Source of the DNA: Zasmidium citrigriseum
Taxonomy: Eukaryota > Ascomycota > Dothideomycetes > Mycosphaerellales > Mycosphaerellaceae
Length of the DNA: 64,000 nt
Direction: 5' to 3'
Assembly (NCBI GenBank): GCA_002786025.1
Contig: NHNW01000018.1
Span: forward strand, 434,001-498,000
A program made the translations under genes and the position numbers. The notes below the pieces were generated by a model. That model did no database searches and was not told the origin of the DNA. It saw only the letters and a list, made by a program, of their open reading frames with translations. Of this stretch, positions 45,780 through 57,845 are shown one piece after another (position 1 is the stretch's first letter; every line of letters begins with the position of its first letter).

Positions 45780-47930
45780 CGTTAATATCGGGCCTATGCC
45801 TATTAGGCTTCGTAAATAATAGCCTAAGGATCGCGTTTTAGACGTGTCTTTACTCGATATCTATCTCTTAATTATCTATATTGTCTTACTACGCCTCGTT
45901 ATTATCCTCTTAACTACTCTTAATAGTAATATCGATACTACTCGTAACGTAGAAGGGGTATTAATAATAGTAGAGGGGTTATTAGTAATAAAATCTAGGG
46001 TATCTAATAATAGCGTAGCTTACTCGTCGTTATCGAAGGTAAGTATAATAGAGGGCGAAGAAATAGATATATAGGCCGTCGATAGTGCCTATAAGAAGGT
46101 TAGTAATACTAGAAGTAACACAATTACTACCTTACTGCCCTTATTATAACGTTATTACTATCTTTTATAACCTCCTTCGCCCTTATTTTAAGTAAGTTAT
46201 TCTTATCTACCGTTAAGTTAACGGTTCTTGTATCTCTATACCCTAGTTGTTTACCTACTTTAATTAATCTATTAATAATGCCCTATACTTACTCGGACTA
46301 GTACTATAGGACCTTTAGACGACGTCGTCGTCGCTACGGGCGGCTCGTAATACCTTACGATACGATAGTAATAGAGCTACGGGCGATCGAGACTCTATAA
46401 CCGAGTATTCTAATATAGACGACGAACTCTAAGCCTATTATTACTACCGGCTTTAACGAATTAACGGATCTAATATAGTTAGAGGAAGAAGAAGAAGCTA
46501 CTACTACCGAAGGAAGTAAAGTCGCTATCGCTATAGCGGGTATACCCTCTACGGGTATACCCGCTAAAGTCGCTATAGTCGACTTCTTATCTAAAAGAGG
46601 CTAATATTAACGTATAGGAGTCCTTTATACTACTCGCTAGGTTATTAAGGTACTATATTATAACTAAGGACTTCGCGTTATTAATATTATATATAGAACC
46701 GGCCTAGGCTAGTCGATAGTATCTAGAATTATTTAAGAACTATATACCCTAAGGCGATTACGTATAACTTATCTAGCTACGCCTACGCCCGGAGCGATAT
46801 TAGATATACTAAGCCGTCTACGCCTTTATAATACCCTTATCGAGTCTACGGAAGCCCGTCGAATACTATATAGACGCCTACTAGGCTACCTAAACTTCTA
46901 AATCGGTATTAATACCCTTCGCCGTACCTACGAGTAGATAGGCTATCGCCGCTATGTTACGAGGCGTAAACCCTACCTTAATCTTACGAAGCGGTAGTAA
47001 CGTTTCTAGTAGGCTATCGATTACCTATATTAGACCTACGAAGACTAGTACTAAGTCGTCTTTAGCGACGAGTTCTAGATTAATAATAACTACCGAGAGC
47101 GTATCTATATTACTCGTTAACCCTACGAAGCCTTCGAGCTTACCTACCTCGTTCTAGTAATACCTAGCGGTACTAACTTCGCTAATATATTTTAGGCCTA
47201 TATTAGTAGCCGCTACGGCGCTAGTACCTACTACGCCTAGCCTAAGAAGATTAGAAAGAGCTAGAATCGAGAAAGAGTAGCGTAATAATAACTTAGCGGT
47301 AAGCTAGATTAGTATAGGATTAATAGCTAAAGCTACTACGAGAGGATATTACCTATTATAGTCGCTAAACTATAGAGGGTTAACGACGAGCTCTTTAACG
47401 ACCTTAACGCCTTCGCTCTACTAGTTAAAGAGCCGGCTAACGTCTATTACGCTATCTAGATATACGATAATACCCCCCCTTACGTTAGTCTATACACTAC
47501 TAACGCCTTTAGAGCCGCTAGAGTAGTTATTATAAAGTAGCCTTCCTTATCGGCTAATTTAGATCTAATCGAGAACTACTTCGATAAGATTAAGAGCGCT
47601 GTCTATAACCTTTATATTACTAGCGTCGACGACCTTCGTAAGAAGGTACTACTACTCTAGATCGAGCTTATAACGCTAGCCTATATCGATAGTCTAATCC
47701 GTAGTATACTAGTACGTATAAGGGTAGTTATTACTATATAGGGTAGGCTAACAAGATATTAACAAGTAAGTAGTATAAGGCAGTTATTAGAGTTATATTA
47801 AGAGCAGTTATTACGGCTAGAAGCCGCTAGACAGTCGCTATAATTAATAATACCTTTATTAGGTAGATTACTCGCTATACTATTAATATAACATAAAGTT
47901 AGGCACCCTAGTAAGTTAGTCTTCTTCTAA
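45780..47930. mobile_element. RIP-mutated repeat remnant (AT-rich island)
   Basis: About 2.15 kb in which CpA and TpG are nearly absent and TpA is very common, while CpG is kept (cgacgacg, gtcgtcg). That pattern on both strands is the mark of repeat-induced point mutation (CpA to TpA). All frames are full of TAA and TAG, so no protein survives. Flanks change sharply near 45780 and 47930; the last 180 bases are less affected. I see no terminal repeats or target-site duplication, so the element class is unknown. It is most likely a decayed transposon copy, probably heterochromatic. Confidence 0.8.
46534..46566. repeat. perfect 14-bp inverted repeat inside the RIP island
   Basis: Left arm 46534-46547 (tagcgggtataccc) and right arm 46553-46566 are exact reverse complements with a 5-base loop. 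Each arm contains the self-complementary gggtataccc. It could be a hairpin of the original element or a by-product of the restricted dinucleotide composition. Confidence 0.6.
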
Positions 47931-49436
47931 TTGGGGCGGTTACAGCCAAGGTTTGCGCATATCATCCCTTTCTTTGGAAAAGCGTCTTTACGGCAATCCC
48001 CGTATGCATGATTGACCCTGTAGTGTCCATTGCGTCGGTATTGGTGTTCGGGGTCGCCTGATGAAATCGCAGCCGTACGAATGAACTCTGCCGTTTTACG
48101 CCAGCCACAACCAGCACCCGGCGCAGGACCTTCCCCCTTTTGGACAGTACACAAGGAAGTAGTCTTCTCGGGGCCGTGAGGCCGGGCAGATGCGAAGCCA
48201 TGCTCGTAGAGTTGTCAGCTGCAGCAGACATGTCCACGCTCGACTTTATGCTCTCAAGCTCGTATCTGGACGACGTTCGCTTCCGTGAAAGGGAGTCTAT
48301 CCTCAGCTGTCTGCATTTCGCATGCAACATCAAGGGCAAAGTTTGATAGTCTGATTCCTGATCACCACCCACTGCCGTCATCTCCATGCACTTTAGCCGA
48401 GGGGCCCAATGCGCGAGTCCTTCTTGGGGCAGGAGAATAGAGTTGGGGTGACAGCCGATATGCGGCTCACAATGCATCAGCCAACCGGGGGCTGAACCGT
48501 GGATTATCTCGTCTTGCTTCCACGTGGCCGCTATCGTCAGCACAGTCGCTTGTGCATGTTGTTGGAGGTCTCGAGAGACGTGCCAGCTGCAGAGACTTGC
48601 TCGCACGCAACGCTCTCAAAGCTGGTGCATGTTGACATGCAGAGACGTAGCTCTTACTTGAACAGGCCATTGCAGGATATGGTCAAATTTGGTGACACTT
48701 ATCTCAAGCTAGTGCCGTCGTTGGGCATTGACTTGAATTTCTGGGGTCATCGTTCAGGCCGAGAACCGAATTGTGGTTAATTCAACGTCTCTGATGAGGT
48801 CTTCATTAATAATTGTCGCCCAGCCCTATCAGAGCCTCATCGCTCAGACAGTGGGGTTAGCCTTCTCGGTCTAGCGCGTGTAGACTAATATGAAGTGTAC
48901 CGTCCATCTTGGGAAGATCTCGCTCTACCGCAAGACATCTATGACCCTGGCACTAGGCTCTCGGAGGGCCCCGCAACACCATGGGGGTCTGGTCATGCAG
49001 GAATTCGGTATCTCGTGCGTCGTCGTTCTGATCGGTATCCCGAGCCCAGATCGGCATCCTGTCTTCGATTTTTAGTGGCGTGAACATTCGCGTTGACGCG
49101 AAGCCCTACCTCGCAGCTCCATCTTTGATAAGCCACTTTCCACCTGTTTGCCGACAGCCAAACGGACGCGCCGATCACTGAAAGACAAGCTTTCGCCTCA
49201 TGTGACAGGAACAAGACCGCCGTATACTCCTCTGGGATTCTTCATCCGCCTCCGCATCGACGGAGTCTTTCCCGGAGTTAACACAACTCTCTGCTCCTCG
49301 GCAGCACTCCTTCGTCCGCATCTGGGGCGTGCACAGAAAGGGTATATTCCACACTGGCCATCAGCTCCAAAATGCAGCGAGGTCGCCCCGATACTCTCGT
49401 TCAGATTTCAGTCTGCAAGCTTCTTCAGATCCGTCG
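47931..49436. other. intergenic, right flank of the RIP island
   Basis: About 1.5 kb of normal composition. A 214-codon minus frame (47962-48606) and several plus frames overlap; none shows a domain or good splicing. A decayed gene is possible but unproven. Confidence 0.4.
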
Positions 49437-49949
49437 ATGATGGCGATGAACCCCAACGTGATATGCACCAACCCACATTCTATCGTCAACAAGGCAAGAC
49501 CAAGCGCAGCAGAGGGCGGGGGCGAAGTGGGCGACGGCGAAATGGGCGTCGGCGAAGTGCACGACAAAGCGGCGAGCAAGCCGCAACAGCCGTCCGCGCC
49601 ACTGACGAGACCTTCGATTTGGAAAGAGCAAGGAGAAATCGACGCCGTCGTAGATGGCTATGTGCAAGAGCTGCGGTTTCGTATACCGGGATATCTATCG
49701 CACTCATCAGCCGTCAACATCATCTCATCATTCAGACATGCCGCCAGACGCAATTTGTTCTCACACAATCCCTTCTCTTGGGGCGCCGTGTCCAAATCAC
49801 CCTTGTCCATTCGCCGGTCGGAGGAAATAGGCAAAGCTATTTTGCACTCGAGACGCAAACGACGACGATTGCTCCTAGGTAGACCGAAGCAGCAGCTGGT
49901 CCTCCGACCCGGCGATTACTTCTCCATCAACAGCTTCCCAGCGCTGTAA
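49437..49949 (+). CDS. doubtful ORF overlapping the M28 peptidase 3' end
   Basis: An open frame from ATG 49437 gives 170 aa: a Gly/Glu-rich N-terminal part, then 'KEQGEIDAVVDGYVQELRFR', and a basic tail (HSRRKRRRLLLGRPK). It overlaps the last 34 bases of the peptidase gene on the other strand. There is no domain and no homologue I recognise, and another phase is also open over most of it, so it may be chance. Confidence 0.2.
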   Translation: MMAMNPNVICTNPHSIVNKARPSAAEGGGEVGDGEMGVGEVHDKAASKPQQPSAPLTRPSIWKEQGEIDAVVDGYVQELRFRIPGYLSHSSAVNIISSFRHAARRNLFSHNPFSWGAVSKSPLSIRRSEEIGKAILHSRRKRRRLLLGRPKQQLVLRPGDYFSINSFPAL

Positions 49950-52311
49950 ATCCTGCCAGTGATAATACCAGCCCACTTCTTCACAGCACCACCATCATGA
50001 TCCTCCAAAGCCTCAACAAGACCCGGGAAGGTAGCGCCAGCATAGCCAGTCCATCGTCCTGGAGCAAAGACAACATGCTTGAACCAGCTGCGGCTGTCCA
50101 GGCCAGCGCCATGAAGGAACTGCCTCTCGAGGAACTTGTACTTGGTGTTCAGTCCACGGATAGCTTCGTACAGCTTCGACTTGGTGCTGGCCGAGACTTC
50201 ACTCTTGAGCAGCTGCTCGAGCTTCTCGGCTTTGGCGTCGAATTCGATAGAGGCTTCCTGGAAGTAAGAGATGGCTTCGTCGATCTTCTTGAATGGGTCG
50301 GCAAGGACATCAGTTGAGACTTCAGATTCTGCTGCGGCGGACTTGACGCTCTTCATATATTTCTCCAGGCCGTACGCGTAGTCCGTGGCGTTGAACTGCA
50401 CGATCGGCTCTTCCACGAGCTTGGCAGCCAGCAGGGAGATGATCTTGGCAATAGTGATGTGGTATTGGAAGCCAGGGTCTCCGTAAGTGTCCATCCAGTA
50501 GAAGCTGTCGTAGTTCGAGTGGTAGTGGTAGATTGGATCCTTGGGTCCGGCGCCGAAGCCAACATCGATCGAGCTGATACCTGCGAAGTCCTGGAAAGCG
50601 GTGAAGTCGCTTCCAGAGCCCATTGTGCTAATGTGGCCGCTCCAAAGATCGCGAACGGTCTGGCCAGGGACGGTCTGGTTAGGCGAAGCGACCTGGCTCG
50701 TCACTTCGTAGATGGCCTTGTTGAGGACCGGGGCGGCAGAAGTGGTGAAGTGAGGTCCGCGTGCGCCAACATCAACGTTGATGTAGGCGATGGTTGAGCC
50801 CGAGAGCCATGGGAGATAGTCCTCGACCCATTCCGTGCTTCCAACCAAACCATACTCTTCACCGTCCCAAGAAGCAAAGACAATTGTGCGATGAGGCTTC
50901 CATCCAGCCTTCAGAGCCTTTCCGAACGAACGGATGACTTCATTCAGAGCAGCGGAGCCAGAGTTGGGATCACCAGCACCGCCAGCAATCCAAGCGTCAC
51001 GGTGGTTGCCAATGACGACGACCTCGTCCGAGATCGTGCCATTGATGACACCAATGGTATCCCAGAGAGGTGTTGTGACGTACTCTTGCTTGTTGAAGAG
51101 GTTGAGAGTGACAGAATCAGGCGTAGGACCGATATGGTAGTCGACGCCTTTGTACTGAAGGCCGCCGGTCTGCCACGACTCTCCAAAGGATGTCACATTC
51201 GGGCCATGACCATTCAATGCCTTCAAGAGAGGCAGAGCTTCCTTGTAGGATATCGGAATTGATGGAATGTCGGGTATCTTGCCATCGACGGGCTGGCGAG
51301 GCGCTCCAGGCTTCGATGGGTAGCCGATGGTGGTAGGGTCTCCAGGGGCGAAAGACAGGTACTGGCAGCTGCCTCGCTGCACACTGCTTGGGTTTCGGGC
51401 AGGCCCATCAGGATACGTCTCGTATCCATTTTCTTCGGTGATCTCGCCGTCATCGCCAGGATCGCTGTACATAACGACACCAATGGCACCAAGCTCAGAA
51501 GCTCGCTTAACCTTCAAGCCTCTGAAGATACCTCCATACTTCACCAGCATGATCTTGCCCTTCAGATCAATGCCTGCATTGACCAGATCCTCGTAATCCT
51601 GGAACGTGCCATAGTTCGCAAATACAAAAGATCCCGTAGCATTTCCATTGGCCGAGTATCCATGGAACACCGGAATTCTATCAGGCAGGCTGGTAGTTGG
51701 ATCCTCATCCAAGATATCCTCTTCCAACGTCGCCTTGTATGTGACTTTTCCGTCCTTCAGCATCGATAGCCCAGCATCAAGTGGGTAGTTGATGTAAACA
51801 TCGTACGCCACGACCTCGGCATGGTGAACGCCAAACTCCTCCCACTTGTCTCTTGTCCATTCTGCCTGGCTCAGATTCTTGCCAGCAAGATGCGGGCCAG
51901 CCGTGTAGTACTTGCTCCATTCTCTTGCTTTCTTGCCATCTGGAGTGCTGAGGAGCGTCTTCTTGAGCTCGTCGTACGTGATGCCCTCCGACTCAGGCCA
52001 TGCTGAGTGAGGTATACCGTTGACGACGCCCTGCGTGATGACTTCCGTGTCGTGACCTCCAAAGAAGTCTGCTCCGCCGCCTATAGCAAGGCCAAGGAAG
52101 ATGAGGGCGATGATCAAGATCGGGACAGTCGTCAAAGCAATCGTGCAGTATCGGCGTAACTGTGGCCGTCAGCCATCTCCCCTTCGTACAACCACAGCAC
52201 ACCACAAACCCTCGTATGCGGATACCGTTCACGCTGATCCGCCACAGGCACGCTCTGGATGAGCGGCGTGTGCTCGCTCGGCATCTTCTCTACGTCGCGC
52301 TTTTCCTCCAT
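49916..52311 (-). CDS. M28 peptidase, glutamate carboxypeptidase II / transferrin-receptor-like
   Basis: Two exons (52311-52210 and 52159-49916) give 781 aa. The 50-bp intron uses a GTTTGT donor and CACAG acceptor. It is the only choice that keeps the frame and joins ERYPHTR to LRRYCTIALTTVP, a junction that looks typical of fungal members. The order is: short cytosolic tail, one membrane anchor (about 41-61), a protease-associated domain ('GSFVFANYGTFQDYEDLVNA'), then the M28 catalytic domain. Zinc ligands and catalytic residues are visible: HRD at 420-422, Asp431, Glu468-Glu469 (WDGEEYG) and a final His in YHYHSNYDS. A C-terminal transferrin-receptor dimerisation-like helical domain follows. 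It is a type II membrane protein of the vacuole, endosome or cell surface that removes C-terminal residues from peptides. Confidence 0.92.
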
Positions 52312-52808
52312 GTTTCAGCAGCTGTTCACTCGCTCGCGCCAAAACGTTGGGGAGAAGAGGTTTCAACTTACGGATTGCGCGAGAAGAGATGTGCATCATC
52401 CTGGCCTTCGTTGGCCGATTGATAGGAATGCTCTTGGCCGAAGCTAGCACCGGAGCAGGTATGAAGCTCGCAATTGTCTATCAATTGCCGTCATCACATC
52501 CTGGTCTCCACTTTGAGCTCGACCTTCCGCTTCGAGCGAGCCGGTCTCGGCGTGAACTGTTCCGAGCTTCAATAGATGTGAAGTAGACCTCACTTGTACT
52601 AAATGTCTTTACCAAAATGAATGGCAGACTAGCATTGCACAGATACATCACAATTTACAGCATCATTGCCTGTTCTCCGCATGGCGGCAGATGCCGAAGA
52701 GGAAAAAGACACTTCACAACTAATCCAGCCGATGCAATCATGTGGAGAGTGCTGTATAGATGAGGTATACCTTGCGAGAACTATGGCAATACTTTCTCAT
52801 GCCTCATA
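52312..52808. other. intergenic, upstream of the M28 peptidase
   Basis: About 500 bp between the peptidase start and the stop of the next minus-strand gene. Minus-strand splice-like signals (an ACTTAC string near 52367) may mark a leader intron of the peptidase. No coding gene supported. Confidence 0.45.
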
Positions 52809-55355
52809 TCATGCATCGTTGCCATGCTCCAATTGTGCTGGCGCTTGTCTGAGCTGATCTGCATTGGACATGAGATCCTCCTCCGATGACCGCCCAGTTG
52901 GGCCCCGATGCATGAGAAATGTCTCCTTCTCTCTTCCTGCTGCTTTCAACGCTTGATCCACATCTCGGTCTCTCCCATCGATTCCTAGGGTTCGAGCATC
53001 AGCTGTCTGCGACGTCTCCAACTGTGCAATGCTTTGCCAATAACTTCCCAGTAAGCTGGATCGAGTGTTGAGCAGAAACCAGACGAGAACCGCTCCCACC
53101 AACGCGTTGTGCACGAGAAGCAACACAGCAATCGTGACAAATCCAGCATGAGCCTGTGGATAGATGACGTTGACCCAGTATACCTGGATGGTCTCTGCAG
53201 TAGTTTGGAATCTGGCCATTTGATCGTAGTACGCCATGCTCGAGAGCACCGTTATTATGGAAGACATTGTCCGTGCAAGGGAACTGCTGTCGGCGAAGAA
53301 CTTCGCGAACAGCGATGCGACGTTGTCATCCGCCATCGTCGTCGTCGGGTTCTCCATGTCCACTTCTCCATTACTCATGCGTAGTTCGTCATCGATCCCG
53401 GGAGTTGCGATGTGAAGGACAGTGGTCCAGTTTCCCTGCATGCCGAACGGACCCAGGCGCTGTGGAGAAAAGCTTCTCGCGGCATCTCCAAAGTTTTGCA
53501 CAAATGGCATCGAGTTGAACGGAATGGCGTCCTCGGGAGCTGTGATCCAGGAGTCTTTTCGGTCAAGATTCAGGATACCGCGAGATTCTACTGCATCGTG
53601 ATGTGAAAATGTGTTGCCCATTTGTGGTGAGACATCGGGTGTGGTAGACAATCCAACGGTCTGATCCCATTTTGCAATGGGTTCTGTGCGGTTCTCGTCA
53701 CTGAACATTGCGACATTAGTTCTGGTGGTGTCCCAAGCGGCGTAGCACAATGATACACCGAAGTTTGCAATACCTCTCTCCGACATCACTCTTGTCCAGA
53801 CACCGTCACTTTTCACCCGGGCCGTTGGGTCGTCCGCCATGCTATAGTTCGTGCTCGCTGAGCTTTGCCGCTGATGACTTGTGGCGTTGAGTACCAGAAA
53901 GGCCGTTCCCCAAGTGACGAACGTCTCTCGATGTACCTGACTTGCCCATTCGTTGACACTCGCAAGATCAGTCAGATTTGAGAAAGCACTTAGCAGTCCA
54001 CCGGCACTGTTGCCCCAGAAGTAGCTGTTGGGATCGCTGGACCAGTCTGTCGACCTCTGTTGCAATTGACAGATTGCAGGCGGCGCTTTATCGTTATGAT
54101 TCGTGCTCATGGCGAAAACAGAGCAGTCGAAAGGGAGTGGATGAGAAGGAGACCACAGGCGATCAGCTGGAAAAGATGGAGCAAAGGTTCCTGTCGTAAC
54201 TATCCGTACCATGCTTCCCGCTGCTTGATACAGAAAATGGAGATTGTCCAATTGAGGTCTTTGCCAAGAGACTCGTGAATCAAGGACCAAGGCTTTCCCT
54301 GTATAGTTCCTTATAGTCTCTCTCGACTCAGCGTCAGCGAATGGGAGGAAGGCTCTGAGCAGCATGCCAGTATCATCGATGTTTTCGTTCGGAGGGGCAG
54401 GTTCCGCGTACTCTGCAAATGCCGGACATGCCGGAGGACTTCTCACCCAGGTCGGTTCGCGTGGCTGCAGGGCATACTGTGGGACTCCACGATTGTACCA
54501 GCCAGAAGGTAAGGTTCTGTTGCTTGATGGGTTCTCGAATAGCTCAAATGTATTCTGCAGCGGATAATCGAAATCGTAAGAGACGAGGTCCTGGTTGGCA
54601 AAGCCCGGTAACCAACCCAAACGTAAATCTGCAAGCAAGATGGTGGAGCAGAACTGCAGTGTGTAAGTCGTGAGACACAATATGATGGCGACTGCAAAGC
54701 GCATCCACCGAAGTCCAGGGCCTGAAGAGGAACCAGAGTACGTTGCGAGTATAATGTTATGCGGCAGAGGATTAGTTGCTCTCGCAATTGACATGGACGC
54801 AGCGTGTCCCAAACGCACTGATCCGGCTTCAAGGGCGATGGAAGCAATCATGGCTGCACAAATGCCCGATTGCAGGTCAGAAATTGTGCGTATCAGGAGG
54901 GACGTGATAGTGGTAGCTCTAGTCGCCCATTCGTGGACCATGATGGAGTGCCATGTCGTGTTATGAAAACCCGAGAACCACAGAAAGGCCACAAAGCTGA
55001 AGGCTCCCGAAGTCAAGAACGGTGCACAGATCAAAGCGACCAGTGCGAATCGCCCAAGTCGACGGACCACTGTCTTGTTGTGACTGATATGTCCAGAAGC
55101 AGATTGTGCTGCGAGAGGCTCTTGCTGGGAAGCGTGCTCAGCGGCTTGATCGTGTTCATGAGCCGAGCTGTCTGGCGGAACGTTGGGTGCATTCGTATCC
55201 TCGCTAGCCGGTGAGCGACTGGGCTGAAAGGTGTGAGCTGAGTTATCGGTTCGAAGGCTGCTTATGTCAATATCGTCGAGGGCAATGTACTCCACGCCGT
55301 TGTAAAGCTCATCGTTCGACTGTCGCCGCATTTGGTGGTCTCTAATCGCGGCCAT
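52809..55355 (-). CDS. large fungal multi-pass membrane protein of unknown function
   Basis: Single exon, 848 aa from a good ATG. The N-terminal ~95 residues are polar and cytosolic-like. Hydrophobic segments stand at about 103-128, 150-180 and 217-242. Then come about 500 residues with many N-x-S/T sites and scattered Cys and Trp, probably lumenal or extracellular. A last membrane segment lies at about 740-762 ('TIAVLLLVHNALVGAVLVWF'), and an 86-residue polar tail closes the protein. This layout is common in a large uncharacterised family of filamentous ascomycetes, but I know no function. The end is 496 bp from the M28 peptidase start on the same strand. Confidence 0.82.
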   Translation of the reverse strand: MAAIRDHQMRRQSNDELYNGVEYIALDDIDISSLRTDNSAHTFQPSRSPASEDTNAPNVPPDSSAHEHDQAAEHASQQEPLAAQSASGHISHNKTVVRRLGRFALVALICAPFLTSGAFSFVAFLWFSGFHNTTWHSIMVHEWATRATTITSLLIRTISDLQSGICAAMIASIALEAGSVRLGHAASMSIARATNPLPHNIILATYSGSSSGPGLRWMRFAVAIILCLTTYTLQFCSTILLADLRLGWLPGFANQDLVSYDFDYPLQNTFELFENPSSNRTLPSGWYNRGVPQYALQPREPTWVRSPPACPAFAEYAEPAPPNENIDDTGMLLRAFLPFADAESRETIRNYTGKALVLDSRVSWQRPQLDNLHFLYQAAGSMVRIVTTGTFAPSFPADRLWSPSHPLPFDCSVFAMSTNHNDKAPPAICQLQQRSTDWSSDPNSYFWGNSAGGLLSAFSNLTDLASVNEWASQVHRETFVTWGTAFLVLNATSHQRQSSASTNYSMADDPTARVKSDGVWTRVMSERGIANFGVSLCYAAWDTTRTNVAMFSDENRTEPIAKWDQTVGLSTTPDVSPQMGNTFSHHDAVESRGILNLDRKDSWITAPEDAIPFNSMPFVQNFGDAARSFSPQRLGPFGMQGNWTTVLHIATPGIDDELRMSNGEVDMENPTTTMADDNVASLFAKFFADSSSLARTMSSIITVLSSMAYYDQMARFQTTAETIQVYWVNVIYPQAHAGFVTIAVLLLVHNALVGAVLVWFLLNTRSSLLGSYWQSIAQLETSQTADARTLGIDGRDRDVDQALKAAGREKETFLMHRGPTGRSSEEDLMSNADQLRQAPAQLEHGNDA

Positions 55356-57845
55356 CTCCAGACCTTACAAGATGGCTGATCAAGTCTGAATATTCGCGGA
55401 CGTCGCTGATGAACTTGCGCTATCATCAAATGCGGCTCGCGGGTTTCTGGAGATGAAGGAGAGAATGCCTACGCATGTGAGCAATCGAAAAGACATTCAG
55501 CTGCCAATGCTCATGCACTCTCAGCCACGCACGAGCGACCAGACTGCAGGAGAAGGCAACGAGCAGTGGACGAATGCTTCAGCAGGTTTTCGACCGCGGT
55601 GTTGTGCAGGCATTGTAACGTCGCACCGCGTGCGCCCCGTTCATAGCCTCACCGGTCAGTGGTGTTCCAGTCTAGTTTGACCCGCTGCATCCTGGATGTT
55701 CTGTGTGCGTTCGAAGCCTTCCAGGAGCGATTTCTCATCGTGTCGAACCGGTAGCGAGTTCCCACGACCATGCCGTTGACGCGTCGCGGCTCAAAGCAGG
55801 CGTGTGCTGGGTGTGGACCATTCGTTCGGCTGAGGCGCTGAAAGTGAGGATGACTCCTGATCATCCCTAATGGCCCGGCCCTGTAGAGTGCACTCTTTTC
55901 AACTGCATGTTGATGTCGACGTGAAGCAGCAGGACGTGCTGTTGTTGTCGAAAGAAAGCATGCTGGGATGGCACGGATCTGGGGCTCCACTTTCCTGAGG
56001 CCGGCGTCGGAGTGAACTTTCCCGCGAGCCGACTTCACCTCCTGATCGTGAATCCTGTAGGTGAATGAAGCGACGACTTGCTCCCATATTGCTGCCTGTC
56101 GAAGCTTGAGGAAGGCGATGGATATCGAGATGGACGACATTTCATCCGTGAAGTGCTCGTTCTGGCGTTGCGATGCACGACACCGCCCTTCGATGGCTCG
56201 CTCCCCAGTCGACCAGGTCGAAGACGATGTTTCGAATATCCCGATATTTCGATAGCGGACTCCAGATCAGAGTGGGACGCTCGCTGAAGAGACTGGTAGA
56301 TTTCTGTCGCTGATCGTGGTGAGACGCTCTTTTTCCATCATCTTTTTCTCGACGGCGCTGACATGCGTAGCTTTTTTCCCAGCGATACGCACGCCTCCTT
56401 CTCGGGTTCCATCGTTGACCATGGGCGTGTTGCCGGCTTGATAAACAAACTTTGATCTCCTGTGAGGACGAGAGCGGCTGATCGAGCTGAGTGACTGCAT
56501 CATCGACTCGTGCGGGCATCCGATACAGATGGCATTGTTAAAGGGGTGCTGCAGGAAACTTGTTGCTCGTTGCTGCACGGTCACGTTATGAGCAGTCTTC
56601 ATGCTTGCTTGCACTGACGATGTTGGCGGAATGGTGTCCTCCAGCTGGGCTGGAACACGCTACGTCACCGACAAAAATCAGCTTCCCGAGTGCGCCATCG
56701 TTCATGGACCCATGTGCTGGGCGACATGGATACTTGCCAATTTGACGAAAGGCTGCGAGACATGTATTCCCATGAGTCGATGTGCTCTAGTTAGAGGAAA
56801 GGTGAGTGATCGATTTGCAACGACACGAATTACAAGTGCAAAAAGCGAAGCCACTCGCGCGCAAATCCAAGCTCACGGCAGGAATCGAACTCACCCTTTT
56901 CGCTCACACTGACAGCAACAAATCGTTCTTCTTGACACGCAAAGGCAAAAAAAATCTGAAGTTCACTTTGTTTGCTTGTGTCATCCTTAGTGCAGGCTGC
57001 TCGAGTGTTAGTATGTGATCTTGGGAAAGGGGATTCGAACAAGTCGCGACTTACGGCCAAGCTAATCTTCTCTGTAGTGTTTCATGTTTGACCAAGTGCC
57101 CGAAGGCAAGAGCCCAAGAAATCCAAACTGCTTATGTACCTCACTTCTAGCGCCGCGAGAACGCCGAAGTACCTCCTTGCACGCGACCATGCACGCCCGC
57201 CCGCCCGTCATCTCTTCGCTTTAGGTGAGTCTGCCTATCCCTTCCCTGGCCGTGCTTCATTGTCCATTACTTGCATCGAGACTCATCATCTTGCTGCTAG
57301 AAGGACCATCCCATGAAGACCATTGACACAGTTTCCTAGGCATGAGATGTCTGCTGGTAACACCGAGCCAACACCGCGCTGCACGACTCCTCCTTGGTTC
57401 TTCTCAAACTATCTCGCGTCTCCGCATAATAGCACTATCATCATGGCAAGAATAAATTCACACTCTGTGCTAGCGAAGTGTTTCGTATATGCAGTTGGAC
57501 TAATTGATCACGTTCTTGCGCAGGGAATATTTCCAACATCGCCTCCTAGTGCGCGCCATTAACTTCTCGAAGAATCCAACTACTGCCAATCTCAGGCCTC
57601 AACGATCAAGACGGCCACGATGTTCCCCGACTGGAAGCCACGAATCACTGCGACCTTCTTCTGGGAGCATCTCAGAGCAGCAAACTTCACCACAGAAGGC
57701 ACGCGCATTACATCGAACCTCGCAAGATATTCCACCTTCTCCTACCATCACTTCAGCTCTTTCGCTACTTAAGCTTCTGTATCCGCCATCACGCCTACAT
57801 CTGTTGCTCAAACCCTTATCCACCGCATCGGCGACATCACTCAGC
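55356..57845. other. 2.5-kb stretch without a supported gene
   Basis: The minus frame 55649-56140 (163 codons, ending ..KLDWNTTDR) and the frame upstream of it (..RDIRNIVFDLVDWG..) are protein-like, faintly F-box-like, but do not join. At 56600-56810 both strands are open: plus encodes a Cys-rich stretch followed by GTGAGT at 56802, while minus shows GTAAGT..CTAAC signals near 57000-57054. I could not decide between them. The frame of the 57846 gene is open upstream to a TTG near 57504 without an ATG, so its leader lies here. Confidence 0.35.

Noticed and set aside
45844..46074. ORF inside the RIP island
   Set aside because: The biased dinucleotides create a chance Leu/Ile/Val/Ser-rich frame; all longer frames are broken by TAA/TAG.
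49148..49882. 244-codon Arg-rich plus ORF
   Set aside because: Its Arg-rich composition looks like an out-of-frame reading; the neighbouring phase at 49437 is more protein-like.
56870..56900. second tRNA-like GTTCGATTCC on the minus strand
   Set aside because: Flanking bases do not pair into a T stem and no cloverleaf can be drawn.
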